Positions 50,325 to 62,417 are shown, counted from the stretch's first letter. The stretch is DNA of 64,000 nucleotides from Gigaspora rosea (GCA_003550325.1 QKWP01001651.1:24914-88913); one strand, 5' to 3'. The notes: generated by a model from the sequence alone, not told the origin. Numbers and translations are program-made.

Positions 50325-51446
50325 TTGATGATCCGCCAGTCAACTGATGCATAATCATAGTGTAATGTGCCGCAAATTACTATGTAAATCATTTATAGAC
50401 GAAATGCCACGATCACCTAGGGAAAAATCTTTTTCTTACTAAGTTAATGAGTTATGTCGACTAATTGAAAGTTGTAGAGCCAGTAGATGGGAAGATATCG
50501 TCGAAAAACGATTGGTCGACTATATAAAATTCTATGTAAACAAGCATTTGTTTACATAAAATTTTACATAGTCGCCCAATCGTTTTTTGAAGATAACTCA
50601 GCATCTACTGGGCCAATTTTGATGATCTCACCACTTTTGTATTCGTCATAATGAGCTCTACAACTTTCAATTAATCGGCATGATTCATTAACTTAGTAAA
50701 AAAATATTTTTCCTTGGGTGATCGTGGCATTTCTACCTATAATATAAATTATTATAGCAGAAATGCTACGATCATCCAAGGAAAAATATTTTTCTTGCTA
50801 AGTTAATGAGTCATGTCGACTAATTGAAAGTTGTAGAGCTCATTGAAACACATCTAACAGTGGTAAGATCATCAAAATTGGCCTAGTAGATGCTGAGTTA
50901 TCTTCAAAAAACGATTGGGTGACTATGTAAAATTTTATGTAAACAAATGTTTGTTTAGGCCATGCAAAGTTAATTAATTGGTTCTCATAACCCGGCCAGG
51001 TCAAAATTTGAAAATTTTTATAAAAATTTTTTATATGTTTTAATAACCGGGTGAGTTTTAAAAAAAAAATTCAAAAAAATTTTACAAATTGTTATATATA
51101 AAATTTAAAAAAAAAAGCCGACCAGCCGGGTCTATTTAAAAAGTTTCATGTTACGAGAACCAATAAATTAAATTTGTGTGGCCTTACATAGAATTTAATA
51201 TAGTCGCCCAATCATTTTTCGATGATATCTCTGCATCTACTAGGCCGATTTTGATGATCTAACCACCGTTAGATGCGTCTCGAAAAGCTCTACAACTTTT
51301 AATTAGTCGACATGACTCATTAACTTAGTAAGAAAAATATTTTTCCTTGGGTGATCGTAGCATTTCGTCTATAAGTGATTTACATAGTAATTTGTGTCAT
51401 GTTACACTATGATCATGCATCAGTTGACTGGCGGATCATCAATTAA
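50325..51446. mobile_element. Foldback element with long inverted ends
   Basis: TTAATTGATGATCCGCCAGT and the following AACTGATGCAT at the left match the reverse complement of the right end at 51400-51446. The interior holds four alternating copies of a module with ACTAATTGAAAGTTGTAGAG, AAAAACGATTGG and TTTACATA, giving two hairpins side by side within the larger inverted repeat. One arm is interrupted by the MITE at 50958-51183. No coding sequence. Confidence 0.8.
50958..51183. mobile_element. Harbinger-like MITE (GGTTCTCATAACC family), copy 2, TSD TTA
   Basis: GGCCATGCAAAGTTAATTAA at the left and, reverse complemented, GGCCACACAAATTTAATTTA at the right, with TTA on both sides (50955-50957, 51184-51186). 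Removing the element and one TTA restores the foldback arm (TGTTTGTTTACATAGAATTT), as seen in the uninterrupted partner arm near 50545. Confidence 0.85.
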
Positions 51447-53816
51447 TATATGTATTATTTTAACTGATTCAAATGATTACATTCCTAGTTTATTTGAAAT
51501 CGTTACAGATTAAAAAGATAAATTTTGAATAATGTTAACAAAATTCCAAATTTAATATATTTCAATATTAGTACAACATTTCCAAAACGACCAAGATCAA
51601 AACAAACCTGTAGCAGGGTGTACAGAACCAACAACAAAGCAACCATGAAAATGCATTTCTTAAACTAAAAAACATAGAATGGCCCAAAATAGAACTGATT
51701 CAGAATCAACAGTTTAGGGGAGTAACAAAAATCAAGTGATTTTTTAGGGGGGGGGGTAAAAAAAGTTGAAATTATATATAAGAACCTGACTATTTATATA
51801 TTGAGGAAGAGGAAGGGGGTAGGCCTCTGATAAAAAATAATCAGGTGATTAATGATACTGCCCTTAATAACAAATTAAATCTCCAGCTGTCAGAGGAATT
51901 AAGACGCAATATATATAGAAATAAAGAAATGTTCTACTTAGGGTCCGGAATCGGACTGGGCTACTCGGCCCGAGCCTGGCCCGTACTGCAAAAGTACCGG
52001 GTCGGGCCTATATTTTTAGGACTGCAATTATTGCGGGTCAGGTTCGAGCTAAGCCCACTAAGATACCAGATTGGGTCGGGCTTTACAATAAGGCCTGCAG
52101 GTACCCGATAGCCCGTAAATTTTATTAGGTATACAACTTGCTCCCAAACTAACTAGGATGCAAAAATGTCATGAATAAAATAAACTAAATAGGTAACTAT
52201 TTTAATTTTTTTTAAGGAGAATTACTACTGTACTACGCTTAACCGGAAGGGAAATCTCCTCCTCGGTTATACAATCGGGATATACATAAGTAATTTTTTT
52301 TTTGTTTATATCGACATTAATTTTTTTTTTTTTGTAACCTTAATTCAATGCTTTTTTGGCATTGCATCTTAAATACTTCGTACTTGCCAGTACTTTTCTT
52401 GGAGTTGTCGCTTGTTGGAGTGTTCCATTCGCACGCTAGTGTTGTCGCTTGGTGCTATCGTATGCTACTGTTTTAAGTCATATGTACTGTTAGGTTGTTC
52501 TCCTTTGTTGTTGCTGGTTTAGTTGTATCCAGTTACTTGTTGGTGATTTCTTTTTGCTGACTAGTTTTTTCTATTTGTATACCTCATTTCGTCGTTCTGG
52601 TATAATTCTTGTACTGCTGTTTTGAATATCTCGTTGTTTGTTGGTGTTTTGCTATCGTTTCATGGGTTTTGTTGTTTGTCATTTACTGGTGTCGATGGTC
52701 TCTAGAATTGTCGTTGACTGGTATCATACCAGAGTCATTGTGTTTTGATATATTGTCATCGTTAGAGGTATTAGCTTGTTGGTGCTGTTTTTCAGTAAGT
52801 TAGTGATGGTTTTCTTCAGGTTTTGTCGACATAATGCCGTCATTCATTAGTGACAATATTTACTAACAATATTGAATATGTATTTTACAAGGTATATTGT
52901 ATTCTTTAATTGGAACTAGCGTTTATTTGTTAACAGGTAAGTTCAAACTTTATTTAGATGCACAGCCTTTAAAATCGATTGCTTCGAATCCAAATTTTGT
53001 ACAGTTAAGTATTAAGTTCCAAAGAACAAAGTACGAAGTCAAATTTATATTTTAGTTGAAAGAATTACCAGTTCATTCAATTTTGTTCGATTAATTTAAG
53101 TAAAAATTGCTCGTTTAAAAGAGACAGAAAAAAGTTGGTTTCAAATAAATGACAAAAAAACATCTTGTAACTTTGTGTAAGAATCGCTTAGTTTAAAATT
53201 TTTCAGATAAAAATAAGATAAACAACCCATGTATCTAAAGAAGTGAAGTACGATTTTATGAAAATATATTAAGTAGTTCATCTATTAATCATTTAAAATC
53301 ATCGATCATTTAAAAAATAAGAAATCAACATATAATTTTGATTTACATAGTATACCTCGCACCCCTTGTTGATTAGTATTGTTAGTAGAGTTCCGCATGG
53401 GCCGGGCTGGGCTGGATAGCAGTAGAGTCCAAGTTCAGCCCAATAAAATATGGGTGGATTATTTATATCTAAATCCAGCCCAATGTCTTTATTATAAATC
53501 CAAGCCCAGCCCAACAATCAAATATACTATCCAAGCTCAGCCCATGGGCCTAAAGTGTACCAATTATATAAAGACAAAATAATAATTTAAGAGTTATAAT
53601 CTACAAAATTTGCAAATAACGATAATATATAAATTTAGAATTAATTTAATTTAAATGATTTTATTCGAAAACTATTATATAAGTATATAAAAACTTTGAT
53701 GAATTATTAAGAATGATTTAACTTCAAAATATATTTTATTAAGAACGATTTAATCTCAAAAATATATTTATTATATATTAAAATAAAACTATTCGAATAT
53801 ATAACAAAAAAAACCT

Positions 53817-56475
53817 CTAATTCTCTAATAAAAATTGATTAGAGAGCCAATTTCGTAAACATACTAATGCCTCTACAGTATTTGGATCTAAGTTGGTACG
53901 ATTATCATCTACAATTCTGCCAGCTAAACTAAAAATATGTTCTGAAGGCACACTTGTAGCTGGTATAGCTAAAAAATCTCGTGCCATTTTAGATAAATTT
54001 GGAAACCGATTACAATTTAATTTCCACCAATCGAGTGCTTTTGTATCCTTTGAAGTCGTTGGTTCATTTAAATACTGTTGAAGTTCACGTAAATTATTAT
54101 TGGTACTGGTACAAGTTTGCTTAGATGCGTATTGATAATAATCATCATCATCAGAATTTGTTGAATCATTTTTAGCAGAAATATTAGTAAATGAATAGTC
54201 GTAATAAAACCTAATATAAGTTTCTTCAAATCTATAAAAATTAAAAAACGATAATTTAATATTTGATAATCAAAATTAAAATTTAATATTTTAAATAATA
54301 TAAATTATAATTTTGTGATTTATAATTAAACCCTATAATTACCTTAATTGTAAATCTGTTACGATTCTTTCAACCTCCTCTTGTGATAATTTCTCTTTCT
54401 GTTCGTAATAATATTTGAACCATTGTAACTTATAGCAAGGATCAAGTATACATGCAATTACGTATAAAATGCTAGTATCTTTCCAATATTTATCAAATTT
54501 TTCTCTCATCATGTTGGCAAATTCGCGAATAAATGCATTGGAATCAGATTGCATTTTTTGTAAATGCATTTTGATTTTAGAAATTATCATAATCGCATTA
54601 TTAAGTGTTATATAAGAACTCGCAGATATTTGATTTGTACCTTTATTAAATAATTTAATATTAAAAAGTAATGTTATAACTCAATCTAAAACCTTATTTT
54701 CTAAAAAAATATAATCCCGATAAAATTAATTAGCATTAGCTATATTATCTGTCGATTTAGTCGGGATCATATTCTTTTAGAAAATTTTTTTTAAAAAATC
54801 ATATATACCCATAAATTTTCGAAATAATGGGCATGGGTGTTATTTCGAATTTTGGCCAAAATTCGAAATAATGCCCATGCCCATTATTTCGAAAATTTTG
54901 GAAAATTAAAATTTATAATTACATTCATAAAAAATCATAAGCCCATCACGAATTGCACTTGCTTGTTCCCATTCATCCTCAGATGGTGGATCTGGAAAGA
55001 GACGGTCTCTATTTTTAAGCCTTAACAATGCTTTTTTAACTTTAATTGCAGAATCCAACATAAGGAACATGGAGTTCCACCTTGTAACACAATCGAGTGG
55101 AGGTATCATTACACCAATATCCTCATAATTACAAGCATCAATAAAGGCTTGACGGCATTTTGGCGAAGTATGAAGTGCTTTAATGCAATCTCGAACCTAT
55201 AAAAAAATAAATAAATTTTATATTTTTTTTCTTTTATATTATTCTACACTAATATTATCTTTTTTACATAATATAAATATTACTTACTTTATTAATAATG
55301 TGTTTAATTTTTTTTATACCATTTTGAACAATCAGATTGATGATATGAGCTAAGCAACGATTTTGAAAAAGTTCAATATCCACATCAACTGAAAGAGAGG
55401 TAAGCTGATCGGCAAGTTCATTAATAGCTACATTATTGGAGGAAGCGTTATCAAGTGTTATAGTCTGTAGCTTTAAAATATATTATAGTTAAGTTTTTTT
55501 TAATTTTGATAAAATTAAATATTATACTGTATATAGCAAGATAAAATATAATACCTTCGTTGTGATTAAAAAATCATCCATACTGGACTTAATTGAACTG
55601 GCTATATTGACTCCAGTATGAGGAAAGCGTATTAACCTAAATGACATAAGAAAGCTAAAAAGCTTCCAATCCTTATCTATAAAGTGTACTGTTACAGAAC
55701 TATAACTAAGTTGTTGTTGCGATGTCCAAACATCTGTTGTTAATGATATTCGACCTGAAACATTTTGAAGAATATTTCTAATAGACGTTTTTTTGTCTTC
55801 ATATAGTTTTAAAGTATCACGTCTAATAGTATCAGCACTGCAAACTTTAAAAGTAGGTCGTAATCCTTTAACAAAGGTTAAAAATCCAGAGTGCTCTGAA
55901 AATTGAAAACTTAATTCATCTCCGATAATCATATTCACTAAGTCCATTCTACTTTTTTCTTGAGAATAAACCCAATTTGTAGATTGATTAAAAGTAAGCT
56001 GTGTTTGACCTCTAGTATTTTTAGAATTTGAATTTGAAGATCCCAAGGCTTTTTTATACTTAATACAAGACTTTAGATGACGATGTAAATGTGTAGTACC
56101 CGACGATTGTTTTTGAGAAAATTCTTTCTTGCAATAATTACATTTTGCCTTGTCTTTATTAGGCTCATCTGAAGTTATCAATGTAAAATGGTTCCAAACA
56201 GGCGACAACAACTTTCTATTATTAATTCTAGACCTACTAGTCCCACTAGTAGTAGTTACTGAAGCCTCGTCATTAGTATCATGGTTTGTCTCATCGTTTG
56301 CCTCATAGTTTGCCTCATGGTTAGCCTCATGGTTTGCCGTATAGTTTGCTTCATGACTTGCTTCTTGGCTTGATTCGTAGTTTGCTTCATAGTTTGCTTC
56401 ATAGCTTGCCTCATAGTTTGCTTCATGGTTCGATACCGAATCACTTGGCATAACTAAATCTGTATCAACTTCCAT
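53817..56475 (-). CDS. hAT transposase, five exons, apparently intact
   Basis: The start at 56475 opens a degenerate repeat of EANYEA/EANHEA units (residues about 15-60), then a BED finger CNYCKKEFSQK...HLHRHLKSC (about 56060-56150). The catalytic core runs through RISLTTDVWTSQ, TITLDNASSNNVAI, CLAHIINLIVQNGIKK, LDCVTRWNSMF and the late EREFANMMREKFDKYW-like region with CILDPCYKL. The last exon holds the dimerisation block WWKLNCNRFPNLSKMARDFL, then FSLAGRIVDDNRTNLDPNTV and a stop at 53817. Introns are at about 55472-55545, 55199-55286, 54640-54931 and 54240-54342, all GT-AG and phase-consistent. I see no internal stop or frameshift, so this copy may be able to make protein. An exact splice check would need transcripts. 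Confidence 0.88.
54817..54905. repeat. Hairpin inside a hAT transposase intron
   Basis: TTCGAAATAATGGGCATGGG and its inverse GCCCATGCCCATTATTTCGA flank a second inverted pair (ATTTCGAATTTTGG/CCAAAATTCGAAAT). The strong stem-loop lies in the transposase's fourth intron near the donor side. Confidence 0.75.
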
Positions 56476-57256
56476 ATTACGTTGTTATCAAAATTTTCTA
56501 AATATGAATCAAAAACGCTAATAAAAAAAATTTTATGCTTAAAAAAATAAGTATTCTGGCAATTATTATTAAGCTACAAACTATTATACATGTTACTAAG
56601 ATTTACTAACCTTGACTTTTATTTAAAATACTGTAGTTAACGGGAAGCGCGTCAATTTCTAATGAAGATGAATTTTATAAAACGACATATACGCGCGTAT
56701 ATATATATATTCGATTTCATGTGATTGATACATCAGGAACTCAAGATTATTGGTTGGTATTTTAATTAATAGTGATTACACCGTCTATTGCGAACTAAAG
56801 TTTGTAATTGGACAAAGTGCTCCCTAACTTCGGTACTAATATATGATATTATAATTCTCAAACTCATTAAAAAAAATATATATATACTTTATTAAAGAAT
56901 CAAGCAATTGCGGGTATGGCAGTAGCAGTTGCACTGGTATTTATAGTTCGAAGTTATAGTAATTGTGGGTGTAATAGTACTGTCGTTTGGTATAACAAGT
57001 TATTTTACAAGACTTAAAAAATAGAATTCTGACAATTTTTTTTCCATCAATTTAAGATGTTTAAAATTTAAGAAAGATGTTTAAAATTTAAGATGTATAA
57101 TAAAATTTAAGATGTTTAAAATTTGTTTAAAATTTAAGATTAATTAAGATGTTTAAAATTTAAAATGTTTAAAATTTATGTATGTTTAAGACGTTTAATA
57201 TTTACGTAATCAAGATTAATTTTAGACTTTTCAAGTTACATGTTTTTTTTTATATA

Positions 57257-57390
57257 TGCTGTTCAGACTATTTGGGACGGTCCAAACCATGTGATAATTA
57301 GCATCACCTATGGTTTTAACCCGGTATTAACCTAGTTTTAACCATATGTGATGCTAATTATCACATGGTTTGGACCGCCCCAAACAGCGA
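57257..57390. mobile_element. Foldback MITE upstream of the hAT transposase
   Basis: GGTCCAAACCATGTGATAAT with AGCATCAC, and its exact inverse ATTATCACATGGTTTGGACC, form a stem of about 30 bp. The outer ends GCTGTTCAGACTATTTGGGA and CCGCCCCAAACAGC extend it imperfectly. It lies between the transposase start and the right TIR of the inner hAT element. Confidence 0.75.
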
Positions 57391-59639
57391 CAGCAACTAT
57401 AATAGGTGTGGGAAACCTAAAAATATCATTATATAGAAATAATGTAAATACGCCAAGAAATAATGTGTATGTATGTATGTACGTATACTTAATAATGACT
57501 ATTTTGTGCATATTACAGAAATTTAAGTATAGCCTATCTCAGATATAGGATATGGCTTGGTAAAGCTTATGTATTATAGCAATTATTGGGACGATTTTAC
57601 CGCATCACTAATCTCGATGGATATATTCGTGGGCTATTGGATCTGAACATAAATGCCTTGGGCTCAATCCAATTATATTGGATCCGATTTTGTCAAGCCC
57701 AGGCCCGACCCAAAAGCCCATAATAATGTTCAAGCCCGGCCCATGCTAGACATATCCATGGATATCCATAGATAGTCCAAGCCCATGCGGAACTCTAATT
57801 GTTAGGGGCTAGCTTAGAGGTTAGTGTGAGATTAAAGGTTAGATTGATTGTATCTGCACGCAGAAATATGTTGGCAATAATATTCTTTTTAATTAAAATA
57901 ATAAGCAGATCATAAGTGACTTGTAGTTGTATGAGTTTTTTGTTTATATATGCGGGTCAACGGGCCGGGTCGGGCCTATACGAAGCCCGACTCAGGCCCA
58001 GCCTGGGCCTGGCCCGTCTAGTTATTACTGGGTACGGGCCAAGTCAGGCTTAGAAATATTTTTATCAGGCTTATGAAAGCCCGGCCCGACCTGGTCCATT
58101 CCGGACCCTAGTTCTACTTCTATACAAACGGTTTCCCTTTCAAAACAGCTCCAAACGAAACAAAAGATCCAGCTATGGGAGCAGCATGGGTTCAAGTTAA
58201 CGAAAATAAAACCCAACTCCTTGAACAAGGTGTGTGTAGAACCAGAAACTGGCCATCGTTAACAAAGCCGGAATTACTAGCAATTTTAATGACCCTCTAC
58301 ATGGTTCTGGAAAAGAAGACAGTTAAAATTTTCACAGATAGTGAATTAGCAATAGCAGGAATCCAAGAGGGATGGAACAGTCAAATAAACAAGTAGTGGA
58401 CCAAACAAAAAAATAGTTCAATTATATCTAGGATTGTAGAATTAATGAGCATTAAAGATTTAGAGGTAGAGCTAAATAAAATAGAAGGGCAAAGTGGAAA
58501 TAAATGGAATAATATGGCAGACAGTATTGCAAAGAGGGGTGCTCTGGACAATAATATTCCTATAGTCGACTTTCAGGAGGTCACGAGTCTCAGAGTATCT
58601 ATCATGTGGAATAATTATCTAATAGATAGCCCCATAAGGAAAATGCTCCAAACTATCGAAGAAGTCTCAGTAGAAATAGATTGGTTGTACTTTAGCCAGA
58701 TCCAAGGCCTAGAAAATAATCTTGCAAGTACTGACTTTCTGTGGCCAAACTTATGGAACCACCTCAAAACACTATCAGAAGTAAGGTGCACAACACTCGC
58801 AAAAAGCAAGAAGATGAGTACAGTAATAAAGTGCATTCACAACAATCTTCTTGTCCTGGCCGTATTAAACAGAAGAAAACCAGATTTGTATGAAAGTACT
58901 TGGTGTATAACTTGTGACGACCAAATAGTAGAAACACAAGCCCATCTTGGCACTTGCAAGGGCTATGAAGAAAAGTGGCAAGAAATCGAGTCACAAGTTT
59001 CTCAAATGCTCTGGAACTTCTTGGAACAGGACTTGCAAAAAAAAAATCCATGATCAAGCTAACCAACTGGCTATACAGTGAAACGCAAGAACAAAAAGAA
59101 GCAATTAGAGAAGAAATCATCAAAAACCTGACAAGAAAGAAGACGAAACAAACTCTTCTAGAAGCATGCAAGGAAAAAAATACTATGCAGCAGCTACTTA
59201 CCCTGTGGCTAGATCTTTCATAAAACCTATTCTACGAAAACCTTTGGAAGCCAAGATATAAGATAGTTATTGCTTGGGAAAAAAGTATAGGTATAGAAAA
59301 AAAGGCCAAATGGGAGTTCAAAACAAGATCCAAAGCGACAAGAGCCAGAAAAACACTCAAGAAAAGAAGCGCGACCCCAGAACATGAGAAGTTAAAAAGA
59401 AAGGGAGCACCCTTAAGTAATATATCTAGCCAGGAGGAAAAGAGAAGGGAAATGAATCAACTACGAGTAGAATCATTAGAAAAATATATTACCGAAGAGG
59501 CAAGACCCTTTTAGTTAAAAAAATAGGCTGTTTAACATAGCCCCTAGTCAAACTCACGTGAACTAGTGCGGCAGGTCACACTTGATTTTCCTTTGAGAAA
59601 ATAGAGTGATGTCGGACTTAGTAATAAAAAGTAGCATTA

Positions 59640-59760
59640 TATGTATATGTTGTAGCCCAGATGCAAATTTGCCCAATTGTCAATTGGGCTAGCCCAGATG
59701 ACAATTTTAATCTGGGCTACCATTTTTGTCCCAGATGCAAATTGCAGATCTTATATTAAA
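59640..59760. repeat. AGCCCAGATG inverted and direct repeats
   Basis: TAGCCCAGATGCAAATTTGC, TAGCCCAGATGACAATTTTAA and CCCAGATGCAAATTGCAGATC recur, with GCCCAATTGTCAATTGGGCT as a short perfect hairpin. Possibly the end of another small element. Confidence 0.5.
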
Positions 59761-59899
59761 ATCTAGTAATATTATATATATTTACAAATAAATCGATCAA
59801 TCAAAATAAATAAATACCAAATTATATAATTATACTGTATTAATATAAATTCGATTTTGTCACTTAAATATTTTAAATTTTAAAAAATTTTATTAAAAA

Positions 59900-60262
59900 T
59901 ATCTACTCAAGTTTTTGACCAAATTTGATGAAAATTTTTTTATTTGAATTCTATGGATTTGTATAATTAAAATAAAAAAATTTTCATCAAATTTGGTCAA
60001 GAACTCATGAAGATAACTTTGATGAAGTTTCTGTAAACAATTTTGGTACAGCTTTTTTGTTATATACATTTTTGGAAATAAAAAAAACTTTTATCAAAGA
60101 TATCTCTGTGAGTTCTTGACCAAATTCATAAAAATTTTTTTATTTAAATTCTATGGATTCTTATGATTAAAATAAAAAAATTTTCATCGAATTTGGTCAA
60201 AAACTACCAGAGATATTTCTAATGAAAGTTTTTGTAAACAATTTTGGCGCAGCTTTTTTGTA
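59900..60262. repeat. Foldback arms related to 47385-48385
   Basis: Two hairpins with arms around TTGACCAAATTTGATGAAAA and TTTTATTTGAATTCTATGGA, joined by a linker with AATTTTGG(T/C)(A/G)CAGCTTTTTTG. The linker ends and arm sequence match the larger foldback element at 47385-48385. Confidence 0.65.
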
Positions 60263-60267
60263 ATATA

Positions 60268-60560
60268 CAGTCAAACCTCCATATAGTCACCCTCTATATA
60301 GTTACAAAACCAATATAATCACTTTTGTAAGTTTACTAACCTTTTTACTATAATTTTCACCTTTATATAAGCACATTTGCATTATAATCACTATCACAAT
60401 TTTTTATTTACCATCTATATAAAACTATCTCTACATAATCACATTATTATTATAATATTTTGAATTAATTATTTTATTATTATAAATATTTTTTAAGTTA
60501 TTAATTATTATTTTTTAACAAGTAAAAATTTTTAAATTTGTTTTTTTTAATAATCAATTA
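60268..60560 (+). mobile_element. pogo-like terminus, partner end not found
   Basis: CAGTCAAACCTCCATATAGT preceded by TA matches the CAGTCAACCCTCC end of the MITE at 4319-4660. ATATAGTCAC and TATATAGTTAC words repeat in the next 150 bp. No matching right end occurs before the end of the window, so the copy is truncated or interrupted. Confidence 0.45.
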
Positions 60561-60589
60561 TCTTTTCTACATATAAAAGTTAAAATTAT

Positions 60590-61268
60590 TCTAAGCAAAT
60601 CGAAAAAAATGCCATAAGTAACATTGTTCAGGAGACAAAATTACATATATTCTGAAATTTTCAAATAATTTGAATAACATTTTATTATTACACTTTTACA
60701 ATTTACTTTTAGGCAAAAAAAATTAAAAAAATTAAAATTTTTTTTAACTTAATCGTAAATTATAAAAGTGTATTAATAAAATTTTAACCAAATTATCTCA
60801 AAATTTCAGAGTATATGTAATTTTGTATCCCGAATAAGTTTATTTAGATCATTTTTATCGATTTACTTTAGATAATTTTAACTTTTATATGTAGCTACGA
60901 TATACGATTATTTTAAAAAAANAAAAAATTTTTTTAAATATTTTTTAAAATAATCATATATCGTAGCTACATATTAAAGTTAAAATTATCTAAAGTAAAT
61001 CGATAAAAATAATCTAAGTAAAGTTGTTTGGGATACAAACTTACATATACTCTGAAATTTTGAGATAATTTGGTTAAAATTTTATTAATACACTTTTATA
61101 ATTTACGATTAAGTTAAAAAATTTTAATTTTTTTAATTTTTTCGCCTAAACGTAAATTGTAAAAGTGTAATAATAAAATGTTATTCAAACTATTTGAAAA
61201 TTTTAGAATATATGTAAGTTTGTCTCTTGAACAATGTTACTTATAGCATTTTTTTTGATTTGCTTAGG
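60590..61268. repeat. Palindrome of palindromes, about 340-bp arms
   Basis: The arm from 60590 (CTAAGCAAATCGAAAAAAAT, then GTAACATTGTTCAGGAGACA) to about 60918 is the reverse complement of about 60932-61268. Each arm is itself an imperfect palindrome, because TTACATATATTCTGAAATTT at 60640 recurs inverted near 60810. Thus four alternating copies of a ~160-bp module are present. One N (60922) marks the centre, where the assembly was uncertain. Confidence 0.8.
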
Positions 61269-61410
61269 GTATAGACATTTATCACCTGATTTTTTAGGAT
61301 AGGGGGGTCGGCAAAATCAGGTGCTATATAGTATCACTTAGATCAGCCAATTAAATTAATCATGGGTTGTAGTGAATAACCCGGGTTCATATTTTGTGCC
61401 GAAGGCACAG

Positions 61411-62232
61411 GATTTAAATATGAACCTGTGTGTGTAATGGGTTATTCACCCATATAAGGTATTTTTTTTTTCAACAAAAGCCGAACTCGAGTTTTGTTGA
61501 AAAAAAACCTATAATGACTATCTTATTGCACAGTGTCTAATATAACAATCCCGTGCCAATAAGTAAATGAAAAAAGCATGAGTTGTCACATAAAACCCAT
61601 GCAATAATTTGATGTGAAGACTGGAGTAAGTTACTTTATATAAATTTTTAATATTAATATCCGGAATTTTTTAAAATTTGAGCACATGAATAATACCCGG
61701 GTCTTTATAGTAGTGCGATAACGATTTTTAATATAAGTATATGTCTATGTACATACATACTTTTGTACATATGTCCCAATATTTTTTTTTAACCAAAAAG
61801 AAAAATATAATTTACATTTATGATTTAAATATGAACCTGTGTGTGTAACGGGTTATTCACCCATATAAGGTTTTTTTTTCCAACAAAAGCCAAACTCGGG
61901 TTTTGTTGAAAAAAAACCTATAATGACTATCTTATTGCACGGTGTTTAATGTAACAATCCCGTGCCAATAAGTAAATGAAAAAAGCACGAGTTGTCACAT
62001 AAGACCCATGCAATAATTCAATGTGAAGACTGGAGTAAGTTACTTTATATAATTTTTTAATATTAATATCCGGAATTTTTTAAAATTTGAGCCCATGAAT
62101 AATACCCAGGTCTTTATAGTAGTGCGATAACGATTTTTAATATAAGTATATGTCTATGTACATACATACTTTCGTACATATGTCCCAATATTTTTTTTTT
62201 AACCAAAAAGAAAAATATAATTTACATTTATG
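61411..62232. repeat. 411-bp tandem duplication, two copies
   Basis: The block starting GATTTAAATATGAACCTGTG at 61411 repeats at 61822 and runs to about 62232. Differences are few, so the duplication is recent. Each copy contains a hairpin (TTTCAACAAAAGCC...TTTTGTTGAAAAAA) and ATGTACATACATACTTT words. No coding frame. Confidence 0.9.
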
Positions 62233-62417
62233 TATTTTCTATATAGACTATATCTGATATAAAACAAATATTGCTAAGTAACACTTGTTTAACCAATTTC
62301 TTTACGATCTTGACTTTAAGCTGCAATTTTGGAATATATTGAAATAGGAAGTATAATTTTTTTCTTGTATAACTCTTAATTTAACTTTAACTATTACTTA
62401 CTATTCATTCTAAAACT

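Larger units (their letters stand above)
53386..57797 (-). mobile_element. hAT element 3 (inner, autonomous), 4412 bp, TSD ATTGTTAG
   Basis: TAGAGTTCCGCATGGGCCGG at the left matches the reverse complement of the right end (TAGAGTTCCGCATGGGCTTG). ATTGTTAG flanks both ends (53378-53385 and 57798-57805). The subterminal regions are rich in GCCCA/GGGCT. It encodes a five-exon transposase on the minus strand and is the youngest layer of a three-element nest. Confidence 0.95.
51939..58110. mobile_element. hAT element 2 (outer, non-autonomous), TSD GTTCTACT
   Basis: The ends TAGGGTCCGGAATCGGACTG and, reverse complemented, TAGGGTCCGGAATGGACCAG are inverted repeats, and GTTCTACT flanks both (51931-51938 and 58111-58118). 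GGGCC/CGGGTCGGGC words crowd the first and last 160 bp. Without the inner hAT it is about 1.75 kb. It has no transposase; a GT-rich stretch at 52270-52860 lies inside. It interrupts the LINE. Confidence 0.93.
51840..59514 (+). pseudogene. LINE remnant (RNase H and C-terminal region), split by hAT DNA
   Basis: The frame IYRNKEMFY ends at the hAT border (51938) and continues as FYTNG right after the duplicated GTTCTACT (58111-58118), so the two halves were once contiguous. The right half carries an RNase H1-type domain: YTNG, AAWVQV, KPELLAILMTLYMVL, FTDSELAIAGIQEG and NNMADSIAKRGA. Then a Cys/His segment follows, CITCDDQIVETQAHLGTCKG (58905-58965), and a lysine-rich tail ending at 59514. There is no endonuclease or reverse transcriptase upstream of 51840, so it is 5'-truncated, as is usual for LINEs. 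At least one in-frame stop (58396) and a frame change in the A-run near 59040 show it is dead apart from the insertion. Confidence 0.8.

Noticed and set aside
58615-59171. Minus-strand frames across the LINE
   Set aside because: They are antisense shadows of the RNase H and C-terminal part of the LINE.
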